Assembly (NCBI RefSeq): GCF_900100255.1
Contig: NZ_FMTS01000001.1
Span: 868,001 to 932,000 of the forward strand
DNA: 64,000 nt
Reading direction: 5' to 3'
Source of the DNA: Asticcacaulis taihuensis
GTDB taxonomy: Bacteria; Pseudomonadota; Alphaproteobacteria; Caulobacterales; Caulobacteraceae
Of the stretch, positions 1 through 10,243 are shown piece after piece; position 1 is the first letter of the stretch; each line of letters begins with the position of its first letter. Under the pieces are notes generated by a model. That model searched no databases. It had not been told where the DNA came from and was given only the letters and a program-made list of their open reading frames with translations. A program made the position numbers and the translations under genes.

Positions 1-29
1 GTGCCGCTGAAAGACCGTCCTTAAATTTT

Positions 30-167
30 CTCCTCCCTTGCGAGCGTCTTGGCGAAGCGGGGGAGGTGTCACGGCGAAGTCCGTGACGGAGGGGGCAACC
101 CCAACCGTCCGAAAGCCCCCTCCGGCGAGACAAGCTCGCCACCTCCCCCCTTACACAGGGGAGGAGA
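30..167. repeat. Intergenic palindromic repeat (C/G-run type)
   Basis: The stretch before prpD carries no gene. It begins with CTCCTCCC and GGGGGAGGTG and ends with CACCTCCCCCC and GGGGAGGAG, so its two ends are inverted copies of each other around a GC-rich core. Elements of this look are common between genes in Caulobacterales and related Alphaproteobacteria, and are probably non-coding mobile or structural repeats. It ends about 18 bases before the prpD start, so it forms part of the prpD leader. The family assignment is from memory, not from a search. Confidence 0.6.
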
Positions 168-184
168 AGTAGAAGAGACCCCAA

Positions 185-1636
185 ATGTCCGCCCATATTC
201 CTAACGAACGTCCCGCCCCCGATACCGTCCTCACCGATATCGTCGATTATGTCCTGAACTACGAAATCACTTCCGACCTCGCCTACGAGACCGCCCGCAA
301 CTGCCTGATCGACACCCTCGGCTGTGGGCTGGAAGCGCTCGACTATCCCGCCTGCACCAAGCTGATGGGCCCGATCGTCCCCGGCACCATCGTGCCCAAT
401 GGCGCCAAGGTGCCCGGCACCCAGTTCCAGCTCGATCCGGTTCAGGCCGCCTTCAACATCGGCGCCATGATCCGCTGGCTCGATTTCAACGACACCTGGC
501 TGGCGGCCGAATGGGGCCATCCGTCCGATAATCTCGGCGGCATACTGGCGGTGGCCGACTGGCTGTCGCGCACCGCGGTCTCTGCCGGGAAAAAGCCATT
601 GCTCATGCGCGACATACTGACTGCCATGATCAAGGCGCACGAGATTCAGGGCTGCCTGGCCCTGGAAAACAGTTTCAATAAGGTCGGTCTCGATCATGTG
701 GTGCTGGTCAAGGTGGCCTCCACAGCCGTGGTGGCACAGATGCTGAGCCTCGACCGCGAAGAGATCATCAATGCCGTGTCGTTGGCCTGGGTCGATGGCC
801 AAAGTTTACGCACCTATCGTCATTCGCCGAATACCGGTTCGCGCAAGTCCTGGGCCGCCGGTGACGCCACGGCGCGCGGTGTCCGCCTGGCTCTGATGGC
901 CGCCAAGGGCGAGATGGGCTACCCGTCCGTGCTGACGGCCAAAACCTGGGGCTTCTATGATGTGCTCTTCAAGGGCCAGCCGTTCAAATTCCAGCGCCCT
1001 TATAGCGCCTATGTGATGGAACATATCCTGTTCAAGATCAGCTTCCCGGCCGAGTTCCATTCCCAGACTGCCGTCGAAGCCGCTATGATGCTGCATCACA
1101 AGCTGGCCACCATCGGCAAGACGAGCGAGGATATCCGGCGCATCACCATCCGCACGCACGAAGCCTGCATCCGCATCATCGACAAGAAAGGCAAGCTGGA
1201 CAATCCGGCCGACCGCGATCACTGCATCCAGTACATGGTCGCCGTGCCGCTGATCTTCGGCCGCCTGACCGCCGCCGATTACGAGGACAGCGTGGCTGCC
1301 GATCCGCGCATCGATGCCCTGCGCGACAAGATCGCATGTGTTGAAGACCCGCAATTCACCGCAGATTATCATGATCCTGACAAGCGTTCGATTGCCAATG
1401 CCCTGACCATTGAACTGAACGACGGCACTATGCTGGATGAAGTCGTGGTGGAATACCCCATCGGCCACAAGCGCCGCCGCACTGACGGCATTCCCCTGCT
1501 GGAGGCCAAGTTCCGCACCAATCTGGCGCGCCGTTTCCCGGCAAAACAACAGGCCGCCATCCTCAGGGTCAGCCTCGATCAGCAGGCGCTGGAAGCCATG
1601 CCGGTCAATGAGTATGTCGATCTATATGTGATCTGA
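185..1636 (+). CDS. prpD: 2-methylcitrate dehydratase PrpD (MmgE/PrpD family)
   Basis: This cytosolic enzyme dehydrates 2-methylcitrate to 2-methyl-cis-aconitate in the methylcitrate cycle for propionyl-CoA. The 483-residue length fits PrpD. The family pattern [15 protein letters not shown] is visible around residues 219-235, and HPSDNLGG (about residues 112-119) matches the conserved N-terminal part. Propionyl-CoA is a product of valine and isoleucine degradation, so the gene fits the valine operon 1.5 kb away, although that operon lies on the other strand. Usual partners prpB and prpC are not in the window and could lie upstream. The ATG follows a purine-rich stretch (GAGACC). A different MmgE/PrpD substrate cannot be excluded. 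Confidence 0.88.
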   Translation: MSAHIPNERPAPDTVLTDIVDYVLNYEITSDLAYETARNCLIDTLGCGLEALDYPACTKLMGPIVPGTIVPNGAKVPGTQFQLDPVQAAFNIGAMIRWLDFNDTWLAAEWGHPSDNLGGILAVADWLSRTAVSAGKKPLLMRDILTAMIKAHEIQGCLALENSFNKVGLDHVVLVKVASTAVVAQMLSLDREEIINAVSLAWVDGQSLRTYRHSPNTGSRKSWAAGDATARGVRLALMAAKGEMGYPSVLTAKTWGFYDVLFKGQPFKFQRPYSAYVMEHILFKISFPAEFHSQTAVEAAMMLHHKLATIGKTSEDIRRITIRTHEACIRIIDKKGKLDNPADRDHCIQYMVAVPLIFGRLTAADYEDSVAADPRIDALRDKIACVEDPQFTADYHDPDKRSIANALTIELNDGTMLDEVVVEYPIGHKRRRTDGIPLLEAKFRTNLARRFPAKQQAAILRVSLDQQALEAMPVNEYVDLYVI

Positions 1637-1639
1637 CAA

Positions 1640-2137
1640 TTATCTGCCCAGATTAAGCGGCATGGCAAAAACCTGCGTCCAGTAGGCGTGAAACTCCGGT
1701 GACACGCCGGCCACGCGCTGATCGTCCTCCTGCCAGGCCATGGCAATGCCGGTTTCCTTGAAGGCGCACATCAGGATGTTCTGACGATGCCCCGGACTAT
1801 TCATCCAGGCATCGAACACCTCTTCAGGGTCATCTGTATTGGCTTCTATATTCTCGCCGACCATCTGAAACACATAGCCGGTATCACGCACCCGCCTGCC
1901 GGGTGTCGAGCCATCCGGGGCATTGTGGTTGAAATAATGGCGCTCGGCCATGCCGCGGCTCTGACGCTCGGCGGCTTCGGACAGCCGCGCCTCAACGCGC
2001 AGGGGCTGGCAGCCATGACGGACACGCTCGGCATTGATCATGGCCAGCACGTCGGCCTCCGGACCGCGCGGCCTGGCATCGGCATGTGAGCAAACAAGGC
2101 CGGAACAGGCGGCCAGAAAAAGGGCAAGGGTACGCAT
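1640..2137 (-). CDS. Secreted CAP (SCP/PR-1) domain protein
   Basis: The protein has a CAP fold with the usual marks: an N-terminal N-A-E-R-x-x-H-G helix, HNAPDGSTPGRR, GENIEA, and the signature SPGHRQNILMCAF, followed by YWTQVFA at the C-terminus. I start it at the ATG at 2137 because this gives a signal peptide (Met-Arg, a hydrophobic stretch, then a SHADA-R cleavage region). The frame stays open upstream to 2203 but that extension would hide the signal. It is therefore probably exported to the periplasm or outside. Bacterial CAP proteins have few proven functions, so no reaction is claimed. It converges on prpD with a gap of three bases. Confidence 0.85.
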   Translation of the reverse strand: MRTLALFLAACSGLVCSHADARPRGPEADVLAMINAERVRHGCQPLRVEARLSEAAERQSRGMAERHYFNHNAPDGSTPGRRVRDTGYVFQMVGENIEANTDDPEEVFDAWMNSPGHRQNILMCAFKETGIAMAWQEDDQRVAGVSPEFHAYWTQVFAMPLNLGR

Positions 2138-2260
2138 ACTTAAATTCCGATTGGGGAGTATCGGTGACGATGCGCCGGATCCGTTAACTTTTTCCAAACG
2201 CATAGCCTGACCGCGCCATTAAGGCTTTTCGCGGCGGCCAACAAGCCCTATAGCCAGCCC

Positions 2261-2743
2261 ATGCTGATCCGTCCCGCTACTTCCGCCGACCACGACGCCA
2301 TCTGGCGCATTATCGAACCCATATTGCGCGCCGGTGAAACCTATGCCCTGCCGCGCGACTGGGACCCCGAGACCGCCCTCACCTACTGGTTCGCGGCGCT
2401 GCACCAGGTTTTTGTGGCGGAAAGCCATGGCGAAGTCCTCGGCCACTATTTCCTGACGCATAACCAGAAAGGCGGCGGCGCTCACGTCGCCAATTGCGGC
2501 TTCATGGTCTCAGCAATAGCCACCGGCAGAGGCGTGGCCGGCGCCATGTGCACTCACGCCCTGCAAACGGCCAAATCGCAGGGCTTTCGCGCCATGCAGT
2601 TCAATTTCGTGGTTAGCACCAATGCGCGCGCCGTCGCCCTGTGGCAACGGATGGGCTTCGAGACCATCGGCCGTCTGCCCGGCGCCTTTGATCATCCACG
2701 CCTGGGTTATGTCGATGCCTTGGTGATGTATAAAGCGCTCTGA
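2261..2743 (+). CDS. GNAT family N-acetyltransferase
   Basis: This is a single-domain GNAT enzyme of 160 residues, expected to move an acetyl group from acetyl-CoA to an amine. The N-terminal IRPAT-ADHDAIWRI start, the central beta strand with F-VAE-HGEVLGHYFL, the acetyl-CoA loop ATGRGVAGAM (a variant of Q/R-x-x-G-x-G/A), and the C-terminal N-RAVALWQRMGFE-IGRL pattern are all present. The acceptor is unknown. It stands alone, divergent from the CAP gene, with only about 120 bases between the two starts. Confidence 0.85.
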   Translation: MLIRPATSADHDAIWRIIEPILRAGETYALPRDWDPETALTYWFAALHQVFVAESHGEVLGHYFLTHNQKGGGAHVANCGFMVSAIATGRGVAGAMCTHALQTAKSQGFRAMQFNFVVSTNARAVALWQRMGFETIGRLPGAFDHPRLGYVDALVMYKAL

Positions 2744-2856
2744 TCACGCCTGATCAAATTTTTCCTTGCCCGGCTAACGCGGAAGTGAGCAAGCGTTAAT
2801 TGGCGTATGCCCCCGACCGTGCGACCTTCCTCTCATGGTTTTTCGGGAGCATCACC

Positions 2857-3162
2857 ATGAGCCTCAATCTGTTCAATGAAGCGGCGCGCAAGGCGTTTGT
2901 CGATCAGCACATGGCAGCCTTCAGGGCTGGTATACGCGAAGGCCGCGCCGCGAGGGAAAACCTTCAGACCCGGATCGAATCCATGACTTCGGTCCGCTTC
3001 GGTGAGGACGACAGGATCGCCCTGCGCGACTATCTGCGCAAGCTCTCATGGATGTATAGCAAGGGCGAAATCGACGAACGCACGACGCAACAGGGCCTGA
3101 ACAAGGTAGTCATGGCCGCCGCCGCCAACAGTCCGGAAGTATTGAACTATATCCGCGCCTAA
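2857..3162 (+). CDS. Small conserved-looking hypothetical protein
   Basis: This gives a 101-residue soluble protein with no signal peptide or membrane segment. The ATG at 2857 is chosen over upstream starts because CGGGAG sits seven bases before it. The protein looks helical and charged, with a repeated R/E/Q-rich N-terminal half (REGRAARENLQTRIES) and a conserved-looking LRKLSWMYSKGEID centre. I do not recognise a family. The stop overlaps the convergent mmsB stop by four bases. Confidence 0.6.
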   Translation: MSLNLFNEAARKAFVDQHMAAFRAGIREGRAARENLQTRIESMTSVRFGEDDRIALRDYLRKLSWMYSKGEIDERTTQQGLNKVVMAAAANSPEVLNYIRA

Positions 3163-4037
3163 GCCCCGCGCCTGATCCTTTCCATCATATAGGAAAAATC
3201 CTGCGTCGCATGGCCCTGGTTGCACAGGGCCTCATAGAGCGCATGGGCGCGAGAGCCCAGCGGCGTATCGGCATTGGTCTGGGCCGCCGCCTGCATGGCC
3301 AGGCTTAAGTCCTTCAGCATCAACGAGGCGGCAAAGCCCGGCTGATAATCATTATTTGCTGGCGAGGTCGGCACCGGCCCCGGCACCGGGCAATAGCTGG
3401 TCATCGACCAGTTCTGACCGGACGCCTTCGAGGCGATATCGAAGAAGACCTGATCCTTCAGACCCAGCTTTTCCGCCAGGGCAAAGGCTTCGCAGGTGCC
3501 GATCATGGTGATGGCCAGCAGCATGTTGTTGCATAGCTTCGCCGCCTGCCCCGCCCCCGCAGCGCCGGCATGGATGACGACCTTACCCATCTGTTTCAGG
3601 ATCGGTTCGGCACGCTCGAAAGCGTCTTTCGGCCCGCCGCACATGAAGGTCAGGGTGCCGGCCTTGGCGCCGGTCACGCCGCCGGAGACCGGCGCATCGA
3701 TCATCGGGAAACCAGCCATTTCAGCCTGCGTGGCCACCTGGCGGGCGCTCTCGACATCAATGGTTGAGCAATCGATCAGCAAGGCGCCCTTCGGCGTGCG
3801 CTCCAGCACCTGCGAATAGACGGACAGCACATGCTGGCCGCCCGGGAGCATAGTGATCACGGCCTCAGCCCCTTCGCACGCCTGACCAAGGGAGGCCGCC
3901 CCTATGCAGCCATCGGCCACGGCCTGTGTCACCGCCGCCTCGCTGAGATCATAGGCGCGCACCGCGTGCCTGGCCTTCGCCAGATTGGCCGCCATGCCGG
4001 AGCCCATATGACCCAGGCCGATAAATGCGATTTTCAT
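3159..4037 (-). CDS. mmsB: 3-hydroxyisobutyrate dehydrogenase
   Basis: This NAD-dependent enzyme oxidises 3-hydroxyisobutyrate to methylmalonate semialdehyde in valine degradation. The N-terminal Rossmann motif GLGHMG lies at residues 7-12. The substrate signature DAPVSGGVTGA-AGTLTFMCGG follows near residue 120, and the catalytic lysine motif GAGQAAKLCNN near 170. The start at 4037 is chosen because GAGGAG lies upstream and the nucleotide-binding fold then begins at residue 1. Its ATG overlaps the hydrolase stop in an ATGA junction, which suggests translational coupling. It is the last gene of the valine operon. Confidence 0.93.
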   Translation of the reverse strand: MKIAFIGLGHMGSGMAANLAKARHAVRAYDLSEAAVTQAVADGCIGAASLGQACEGAEAVITMLPGGQHVLSVYSQVLERTPKGALLIDCSTIDVESARQVATQAEMAGFPMIDAPVSGGVTGAKAGTLTFMCGGPKDAFERAEPILKQMGKVVIHAGAAGAGQAAKLCNNMLLAITMIGTCEAFALAEKLGLKDQVFFDIASKASGQNWSMTSYCPVPGPVPTSPANNDYQPGFAASLMLKDLSLAMQAAAQTNADTPLGSRAHALYEALCNQGHATQDFSYMMERIRRGA

Positions 4038-5065
4038 AGCGAAAGCTCCTCTGAAACCGGGGCAAACATGGCCTTTACCAGATTTTGCGATACGCCGGCC
4101 GGTGTTTCCGGCGACCATTTTGGCGCGTGATCCTTGTCCTCGATCACTGCGCGTACGCCTTCGGAAAAATCGTGGGTGCGGATAATATGGCAGGCGATGC
4201 GGTATTCCATGCGCATGATATCCTCGAAGGACGACATCTGCGCGCCGCGTCGCAATTGTTCGAGCGATACGGCCATGGACAGCGGCGAACGCGTCTTCAG
4301 GATATCGGCCTGCGCCGTGGCCCAGTCGTTATCGGCCATTTTCAGCGCCAGGCAGATATCGGTAATAGTCGGCCTTGAAAAGCAATGATTGATTGTATCG
4401 AGATGCTCGGCATAGGCCGGTATTTTGGCCGCCTCGGCATAATCGGCCAGGACCGCATCCGGCGCTTCGCCCGCCAGAATCCGCGCCTTCACCTCCGGCA
4501 ATTTTTCGGAGGCGACAAAATGCGTGGCGATGCCCGCCGCCAGCACATCCCGGCCCTTCAGTCGCGCGCCAGTAAGCGCCAGCCAGGTGCCCAGTTCGCC
4601 CTGCAGACGCGGCAGAAACCACGATCCGCCGACATCGGGGAAGAGGCCGATACCCGTTTCCGGCATGGCGAACAGCGTATGTTCCGTGGCAATACGATGC
4701 GAGCCATGAATGGAGATACCGACACCGCCGCCCATCGTCACCCCATCGAGGCACGCAATATAGGGTTTGGGAAAGCGCTTGATTTGGGTGTTGAGCGTAT
4801 ATTCGATGCGGAAGAAGTCCTCGCCGGCCTTTCCATCCTGGCGACCGCTTTCAGCCACCATGCGGATATCTCCGCCGGCGCAGAAGCCGCGTGTGCCCTC
4901 GGCATGGTCGATCATCAGGAGTTTCACACGGTCGTCAGTCGCCCATTCGGCCAGGGCCTCGCTCATCATTCGGCACATATCGGTATTGAGCGCGTGCAGG
5001 GCCTGCGGACGGTTGAGCGTGATCCGGCCGATGCCGTTCTCGATACGGATAATAACGTCCATCAC
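4034..5065 (-). CDS. 3-hydroxyisobutyryl-CoA hydrolase (enoyl-CoA hydratase family)
   Basis: This crotonase-fold thioesterase removes CoA from 3-hydroxyisobutyryl-CoA and so prevents build-up of the toxic methacrylyl-CoA pathway products. Visible marks are GRITLNRPQALHALN, the oxyanion region GTRGFCAGGDI, GVTMGGGVGIS and the hydrolase-specific MPETGIGLFPDVGGSWFLPRL. Its 343 residues match the hydrolase, longer than plain enoyl-CoA hydratases (about 260). The start could be the GTG at 5065 or the ATG at 5062. Both overlap the end of the acyl-CoA dehydrogenase gene. A separate crotonase for methacrylyl-CoA hydration is not in this operon and must be encoded elsewhere. Confidence 0.9.
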   Translation of the reverse strand: MMDVIIRIENGIGRITLNRPQALHALNTDMCRMMSEALAEWATDDRVKLLMIDHAEGTRGFCAGGDIRMVAESGRQDGKAGEDFFRIEYTLNTQIKRFPKPYIACLDGVTMGGGVGISIHGSHRIATEHTLFAMPETGIGLFPDVGGSWFLPRLQGELGTWLALTGARLKGRDVLAAGIATHFVASEKLPEVKARILAGEAPDAVLADYAEAAKIPAYAEHLDTINHCFSRPTITDICLALKMADNDWATAQADILKTRSPLSMAVSLEQLRRGAQMSSFEDIMRMEYRIACHIIRTHDFSEGVRAVIEDKDHAPKWSPETPAGVSQNLVKAMFAPVSEELSL

Positions 5066-6186
5066 TGATCTTTCAGCATGTCGCGCGCGATGATGACGCG
5101 CATGATTTCATTGGTGCCTTCGAGGATCTGATGGACGCGCAGGTCGCGCACAATGCGCTCGACGCCATAGTCATGCAGGTAGCCATAGCCGCCATGGATT
5201 TGCAGGGCCTCATTGGCCACTTTCGAGCCGGTGTCGGTGACGAAGCGCTTGGCCATGGCGCACCATTTGGTGGCATCCGGTGTACCCGCATCCAGCCGCG
5301 CAGCGGCTTCATAGAGCATGGCGCGCGCCGCCTGAATTTCGGTCTCCATGTCGGCCAGCTTGAACTGTGTCACCTGAAACTCATTAATATGCCTGCCGAA
5401 CTGGCTGCGCTCGGCAGCATATGACCGGGCGCGATCAAGGGCATCCTGCGCGCCGCCTAAGCTACAGGCCGCGATATTGAGTCGGCCGCCATCCAGTCCC
5501 TTCATGGCGAATTTGAAGCCCTCGCCTTCCGCGCCGATGCGGTTTTCCGCCGGGATGCGGACATTATCGAACATCACCTGCCGGGTCGGTTGCGCATTCC
5601 AGCCCATCTTCTTTTCATTGGCACCGAAGCTCAGGCCCGGCGTCTCCTTCGGCACGACAAAGGCGGAAATCGTCTCGCCGGTTTTTGCCATCACCACATA
5701 GATGTCCGATGTGCCGGCGCCGGAAATGAACTGCTTCGAGCCCGCGAGCACATAGGTCTCGCCCTCAGCCTCGGCACGCGTCTTCATAGCGGCCGCGTCG
5801 GAACCGGAGCCAGGCTCGGTCAGGCAATAGGAGGCGATCAGTTCCATCCCCGTCAGCTTTGGCACGAAGCGCGACCGCAGATCAGTCGAGCCGAAGCTGT
5901 CGATCATCCAGGTACACATATTGTGAATGGAAAGGAACGCGGCCGTGGCGATGCAGCCGCGCGAGAGTTGTTCAAAGATCAGCACGGCATCGAGACGGCT
6001 CATGCCCGATCCGCCATGTTCTTCCTGAGTATAGATAGCGGCGAAGCCCAGTACCGCCGCCTCGCGCATCACATCGACTGGAAAGTGCTTGTACGCATCC
6101 CATTCGCCCGCATTGGGCCGCAGGCGGTCATAGGCGAAGCGCTGCGCCGCTTCCTGAACCATAAGCTGGTCGTCGTCGAGTGGCAT
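5062..6186 (-). CDS. Isobutyryl-CoA dehydrogenase-type acyl-CoA dehydrogenase
   Basis: This FAD enzyme probably oxidises isobutyryl-CoA to methacrylyl-CoA. The ACAD motifs CLTEPGSGSDAAAMKT (flavin and substrate binding) and GERSQFG-type AAERSQFGRHINEFQ are present, and so is the catalytic glutamate region HQILEGTNEIMR near the C-terminus. The position of that glutamate and the operon context favour a short branched-chain substrate. The length of 374 residues is normal. Isovaleryl- or 2-methylbutyryl-CoA activity is possible, so substrate assignment rests on the neighbours mmsA, mmsB and the hydrolase. Confidence 0.88.
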   Translation of the reverse strand: MPLDDDQLMVQEAAQRFAYDRLRPNAGEWDAYKHFPVDVMREAAVLGFAAIYTQEEHGGSGMSRLDAVLIFEQLSRGCIATAAFLSIHNMCTWMIDSFGSTDLRSRFVPKLTGMELIASYCLTEPGSGSDAAAMKTRAEAEGETYVLAGSKQFISGAGTSDIYVVMAKTGETISAFVVPKETPGLSFGANEKKMGWNAQPTRQVMFDNVRIPAENRIGAEGEGFKFAMKGLDGGRLNIAACSLGGAQDALDRARSYAAERSQFGRHINEFQVTQFKLADMETEIQAARAMLYEAAARLDAGTPDATKWCAMAKRFVTDTGSKVANEALQIHGGYGYLHDYGVERIVRDLRVHQILEGTNEIMRVIIARDMLKDQ

Positions 6187-6239
6187 TGTGATCCCTGTTC
6201 TATTTTGAACACCCGTTGTCTCGCGGGTTTACGTACAAG

Positions 6240-6695
6240 TTATTGCTTCGCAATCGGCCAGAGCCTGCGCCACCAACTCTTTTGCATATTGTGGAAAGTG
6301 CGATAGCGATGCGAGATGACAGGCTTCAACGTGTCATAAGTCTCCCATGTATCTGGAACATGATATAGTGTTGAAAACGTCGCTCCGACAGATTTCGCAT
6401 AATCGATATAGTAGCCTTGATCCCCATAATAGGACGCAGCAAAGCGATTTCCCTCGTCATTCAGATCAGCATCAATAAACTTCTCATCCGATGCCTTATT
6501 GAAAATTCCACCCGGTGTACCCCTTCGCCTTTTGATAGCTTCAAGCGCGTCTGCTTCTTCAAGAATTTCATCACCGGCGAGGCCATTTTCCCAACACCAG
6601 ACAGCAAACATTGCGATGTGCGTAACACCGGCCGAAGGCGGCAAGTCAGCCGGAAAATCACCCCCATAATGCCAAGACGCATCGTCATACTTCAT
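6240..6695 (-). CDS. DUF7832-like small protein inserted in the valine operon
   Basis: The 151-residue protein starts with the pattern MKYDDASWHYGGDFPADLPP followed by THIAMFAVWCWENGL. I associate this with an uncharacterised family (DUF7832 type) that often occurs near polymorphic toxin or immunity genes; the family name is from memory. No signal peptide or membrane helix is seen. The DNA is visibly richer in A/T than its neighbours, and the gene splits mmsA from the acyl-CoA dehydrogenase. The start lies three bases after the mmsA stop and has a poor ribosome binding site, so it may be translated by reinitiation. No toxin gene is nearby, so no immunity role is claimed. Confidence 0.65.
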   Translation of the reverse strand: MKYDDASWHYGGDFPADLPPSAGVTHIAMFAVWCWENGLAGDEILEEADALEAIKRRRGTPGGIFNKASDEKFIDADLNDEGNRFAASYYGDQGYYIDYAKSVGATFSTLYHVPDTWETYDTLKPVISHRYRTFHNMQKSWWRRLWPIAKQ

Positions 6696-6698
6696 GAC

Positions 6699-8195
<1,497 letters not shown>

Positions 8196-8217
8196 CAGGT
8201 GCCTCACAATCGTGGAG

Positions 8218-9288
8218 TTAAGCGGCCTCGGTCACTTTGGTCCTGGCCTTTGCCGCGGCGATCTTATCCCGCGCCATCGAATCGGCAACCACATTTGTGA
8301 TCACATTCGCGCTTTTTGCCCTGGCGAAAATATCCGCCAGGCGCGGGCCAATGGCATCAACCTGCGCCTGGATATGCGCTTCGTCATTATGGCCGGAGAT
8401 TTCACCCGCCACCATGATGATGCCGCCGGCATTGATCACATAATCCGGCGCATAGAGAATACCGCGCTCCCCAAGGATCACCCCGGCCTGCGGCGTCAAT
8501 AGTTGATTGTTGGCTGCGCCCGCCACGATGGTGGCCTGAAGCTGCCGGACCACATCCTCGCTGATCGCGCCGCCGAGCGCGCAGGGCGCCACGACATCGA
8601 CCGCCTGCAAAAGGATATCCTTCACCGGCACGCTTTCAGCCCTGAAGCGATCGCGCATTTCGCTGACACGTTCGGCGTTAATATCGGCCACCACCAGCCT
8701 GGCGCCCAAGTTGAACAGTTCCTCGCACAGATAGCTGCCGACATGCCCAAGCCCCTGCACAGCCACACGGATACCTGCCAGGTCCGAACGCCCCAGCCTG
8801 GACTTGACCGCGGCTTCGATGCCGACACGCACGCCGCGCGCTGTGAAGGGCGAAGGATCGCCGCCGGACTTGCCGATGGCCGCATCAAGCCCCGACACAT
8901 AACCGGTGGTGCGCGCCACGATCTTCATGTCGGCCACCGAGACCCCGACATCCTCGGCGGTGATATACTGGCCATCGAGGCTATCGACTGCACGCCCAAA
9001 AGCTTCCAGAACGGCTTCCCGACGATCTGGGAGAACCGGACCCAGAATAACTGCCTTGCCCCCGCCCATCGGCAGATTGGCCATGGCGTTCTTGTAGCTC
9101 ATCCCGCGTGACAGGCGCAGCGCATCACCCAGCGCGGCCACGCCGCTGTCATAGGCCCACAGGCGGCAACCGCCGGCCGCCGCACCCAAGGCGGTGGAAT
9201 GGACGGCGATAATCGCCTTCAGGCCGGAGGCGGCATCCTCCACCATGAGGACTTTTTCGTGGGCGTCGTAATCGGGATGGTCAAACAT
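8218..9288 (-). CDS. Leucine/valine dehydrogenase (Glu/Leu/Phe/Val dehydrogenase family)
   Basis: This NAD-dependent enzyme deaminates branched-chain amino acids to 2-keto acids, opening the pathway that the following genes complete. The two lysines expected from leucine dehydrogenases are seen at about residues 66 (SRGMSYKNAMA) and 78 (PMGGGKAVI). The NAD site is VAVQGLGHVGSYL. The start is the ATG at 9288, preceded by AAGGAAA. It leads the operon, with mmsA 22 bases downstream. Branched-chain keto acid dehydrogenase genes are not in the window. Phenylalanine dehydrogenase activity is possible but less fitting here. Confidence 0.88.
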   Translation of the reverse strand: MFDHPDYDAHEKVLMVEDAASGLKAIIAVHSTALGAAAGGCRLWAYDSGVAALGDALRLSRGMSYKNAMANLPMGGGKAVILGPVLPDRREAVLEAFGRAVDSLDGQYITAEDVGVSVADMKIVARTTGYVSGLDAAIGKSGGDPSPFTARGVRVGIEAAVKSRLGRSDLAGIRVAVQGLGHVGSYLCEELFNLGARLVVADINAERVSEMRDRFRAESVPVKDILLQAVDVVAPCALGGAISEDVVRQLQATIVAGAANNQLLTPQAGVILGERGILYAPDYVINAGGIIMVAGEISGHNDEAHIQAQVDAIGPRLADIFARAKSANVITNVVADSMARDKIAAAKARTKVTEAA

Positions 9289-9663
9289 CTTTTGTTTCCT
9301 TGAACTCAGGCATTGGGTGTGTGGCATTATGTGGAAGATTGGGGAGCCTGGAGACCAGCCCGCCGCCTAGCGCGCTGGTTCCGGCGAAAGGCATGTTTGC
9401 CTGTCAGGTCCGTTCCCGGGCCATGACCGGAGCCGGCGCCGAGCGGAGAGCCCCGGCGGCCATAATCCGGCACGTCTGTTTCCGCTGGCGTCGCATGAGC
9501 GTACATGGCGGTGTCCCTGTCTTATATAGTTGCGTTAGAGACTAGGCGCGTTTCAGGAGAAAGTGTTTCCGAACTATCGCCACAAAGAGATTGGCACGGG
9601 TGAAACTATCTGCGATAATGAGCAAACAAAGAAAAATATTTTGCTGCAGGGCAAAAAGACGCA
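9289..9663. other. Divergent promoter region, leucine dehydrogenase / Lrp regulator
   Basis: This 375-base gap lies between the start of the valine operon and the start of the divergent Lrp-type regulator, so both promoters should lie here. The right third, near the regulator, is clearly A/T-rich while the left part is GC-rich. I see no convincing ORF, RNA gene or terminator. Possible promoter sequences are too degenerate to name. Confidence 0.5.
9630..9645. promoter_or_regulatory. Candidate Lrp-type operator
   Basis: AGAAAAATATTTTGCT is a near-palindrome of 16 bases that resembles the A/T-centred dyads bound by Lrp/AsnC proteins. It lies 18 bases before the start of the Lrp-family gene and faces the valine operon. 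Autoregulation and control of the operon by branched-chain amino acids are plausible. The site is inferred from pattern only. Confidence 0.35.
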
Positions 9664-10143
9664 ATGAACAAGAATAAAGCCGGCCATTCCCTGGATGAAA
9701 TCGATCGCAAAATCCTGCGCCTGCTGCGCGCCGACGCCCATCTGACCACGCAGGAAGTGGCGGATAAGGTGGGCCTGTCCCAGACCCCCTGCTGGTCACG
9801 CATCAAGCGGCTGGAGGAATCGGGCGTGATCGCCGGCTATGTCGCCCTGCTCGATCCTGAAAAGATCGGCCGCCCTTTATCTGTGATCGTCGAGGTCAAT
9901 CTCGATCAGCACGATGACGAAAAGATCGAGACCTTTTCCCGCCATCTGGCACAACTGCCGGAAGTGACCGACGCCTATCTCACCACCGGCGAATATGACT
10001 ATGTCATCATTGCCGCAGTCGAGAATACCGAGGACTATGAAGGCTTCCTGCGCAAGCGCCTGCTGAAATTTCCCGGTATACGCCACGCACGTTCCACCTT
10101 CTGCCTGCGCCGCCTGAAACGCGATCCGTCACCATCCCTGTAA
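9664..10143 (+). CDS. Lrp/AsnC family transcriptional regulator
   Basis: The 159-residue protein has the standard layout: a winged helix-turn-helix at residues 8-65 (LDEIDRKILRLLRADA, then TTQEVADKVGLSQTPCWSRIKRLEESGVI) and a RAM effector domain at about 70-150 (SVIVEVNLDQHD, DAYLTTGEYDYVIIA). It is divergent from leucine dehydrogenase and most likely senses a branched-chain amino acid and activates the operon, as BkdR-type regulators do in pseudomonads. The ligand is inferred from context only. Confidence 0.9.
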   Translation: MNKNKAGHSLDEIDRKILRLLRADAHLTTQEVADKVGLSQTPCWSRIKRLEESGVIAGYVALLDPEKIGRPLSVIVEVNLDQHDDEKIETFSRHLAQLPEVTDAYLTTGEYDYVIIAAVENTEDYEGFLRKRLLKFPGIRHARSTFCLRRLKRDPSPSL

Positions 10144-10243
10144 AAGCGAGCCGCCCGCCCCACCTTCCCCAACCGCGCGATCTGCGGTAAGGTGAAGCCG
10201 CCCGGTCCATCGGGCTCATCGCTTCAGCAGAAGGCGCCGCTCC

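Noticed and set aside
806-1549. 247-residue open frame antisense to prpD
   Set aside because: No domain is visible and it lies wholly within prpD.
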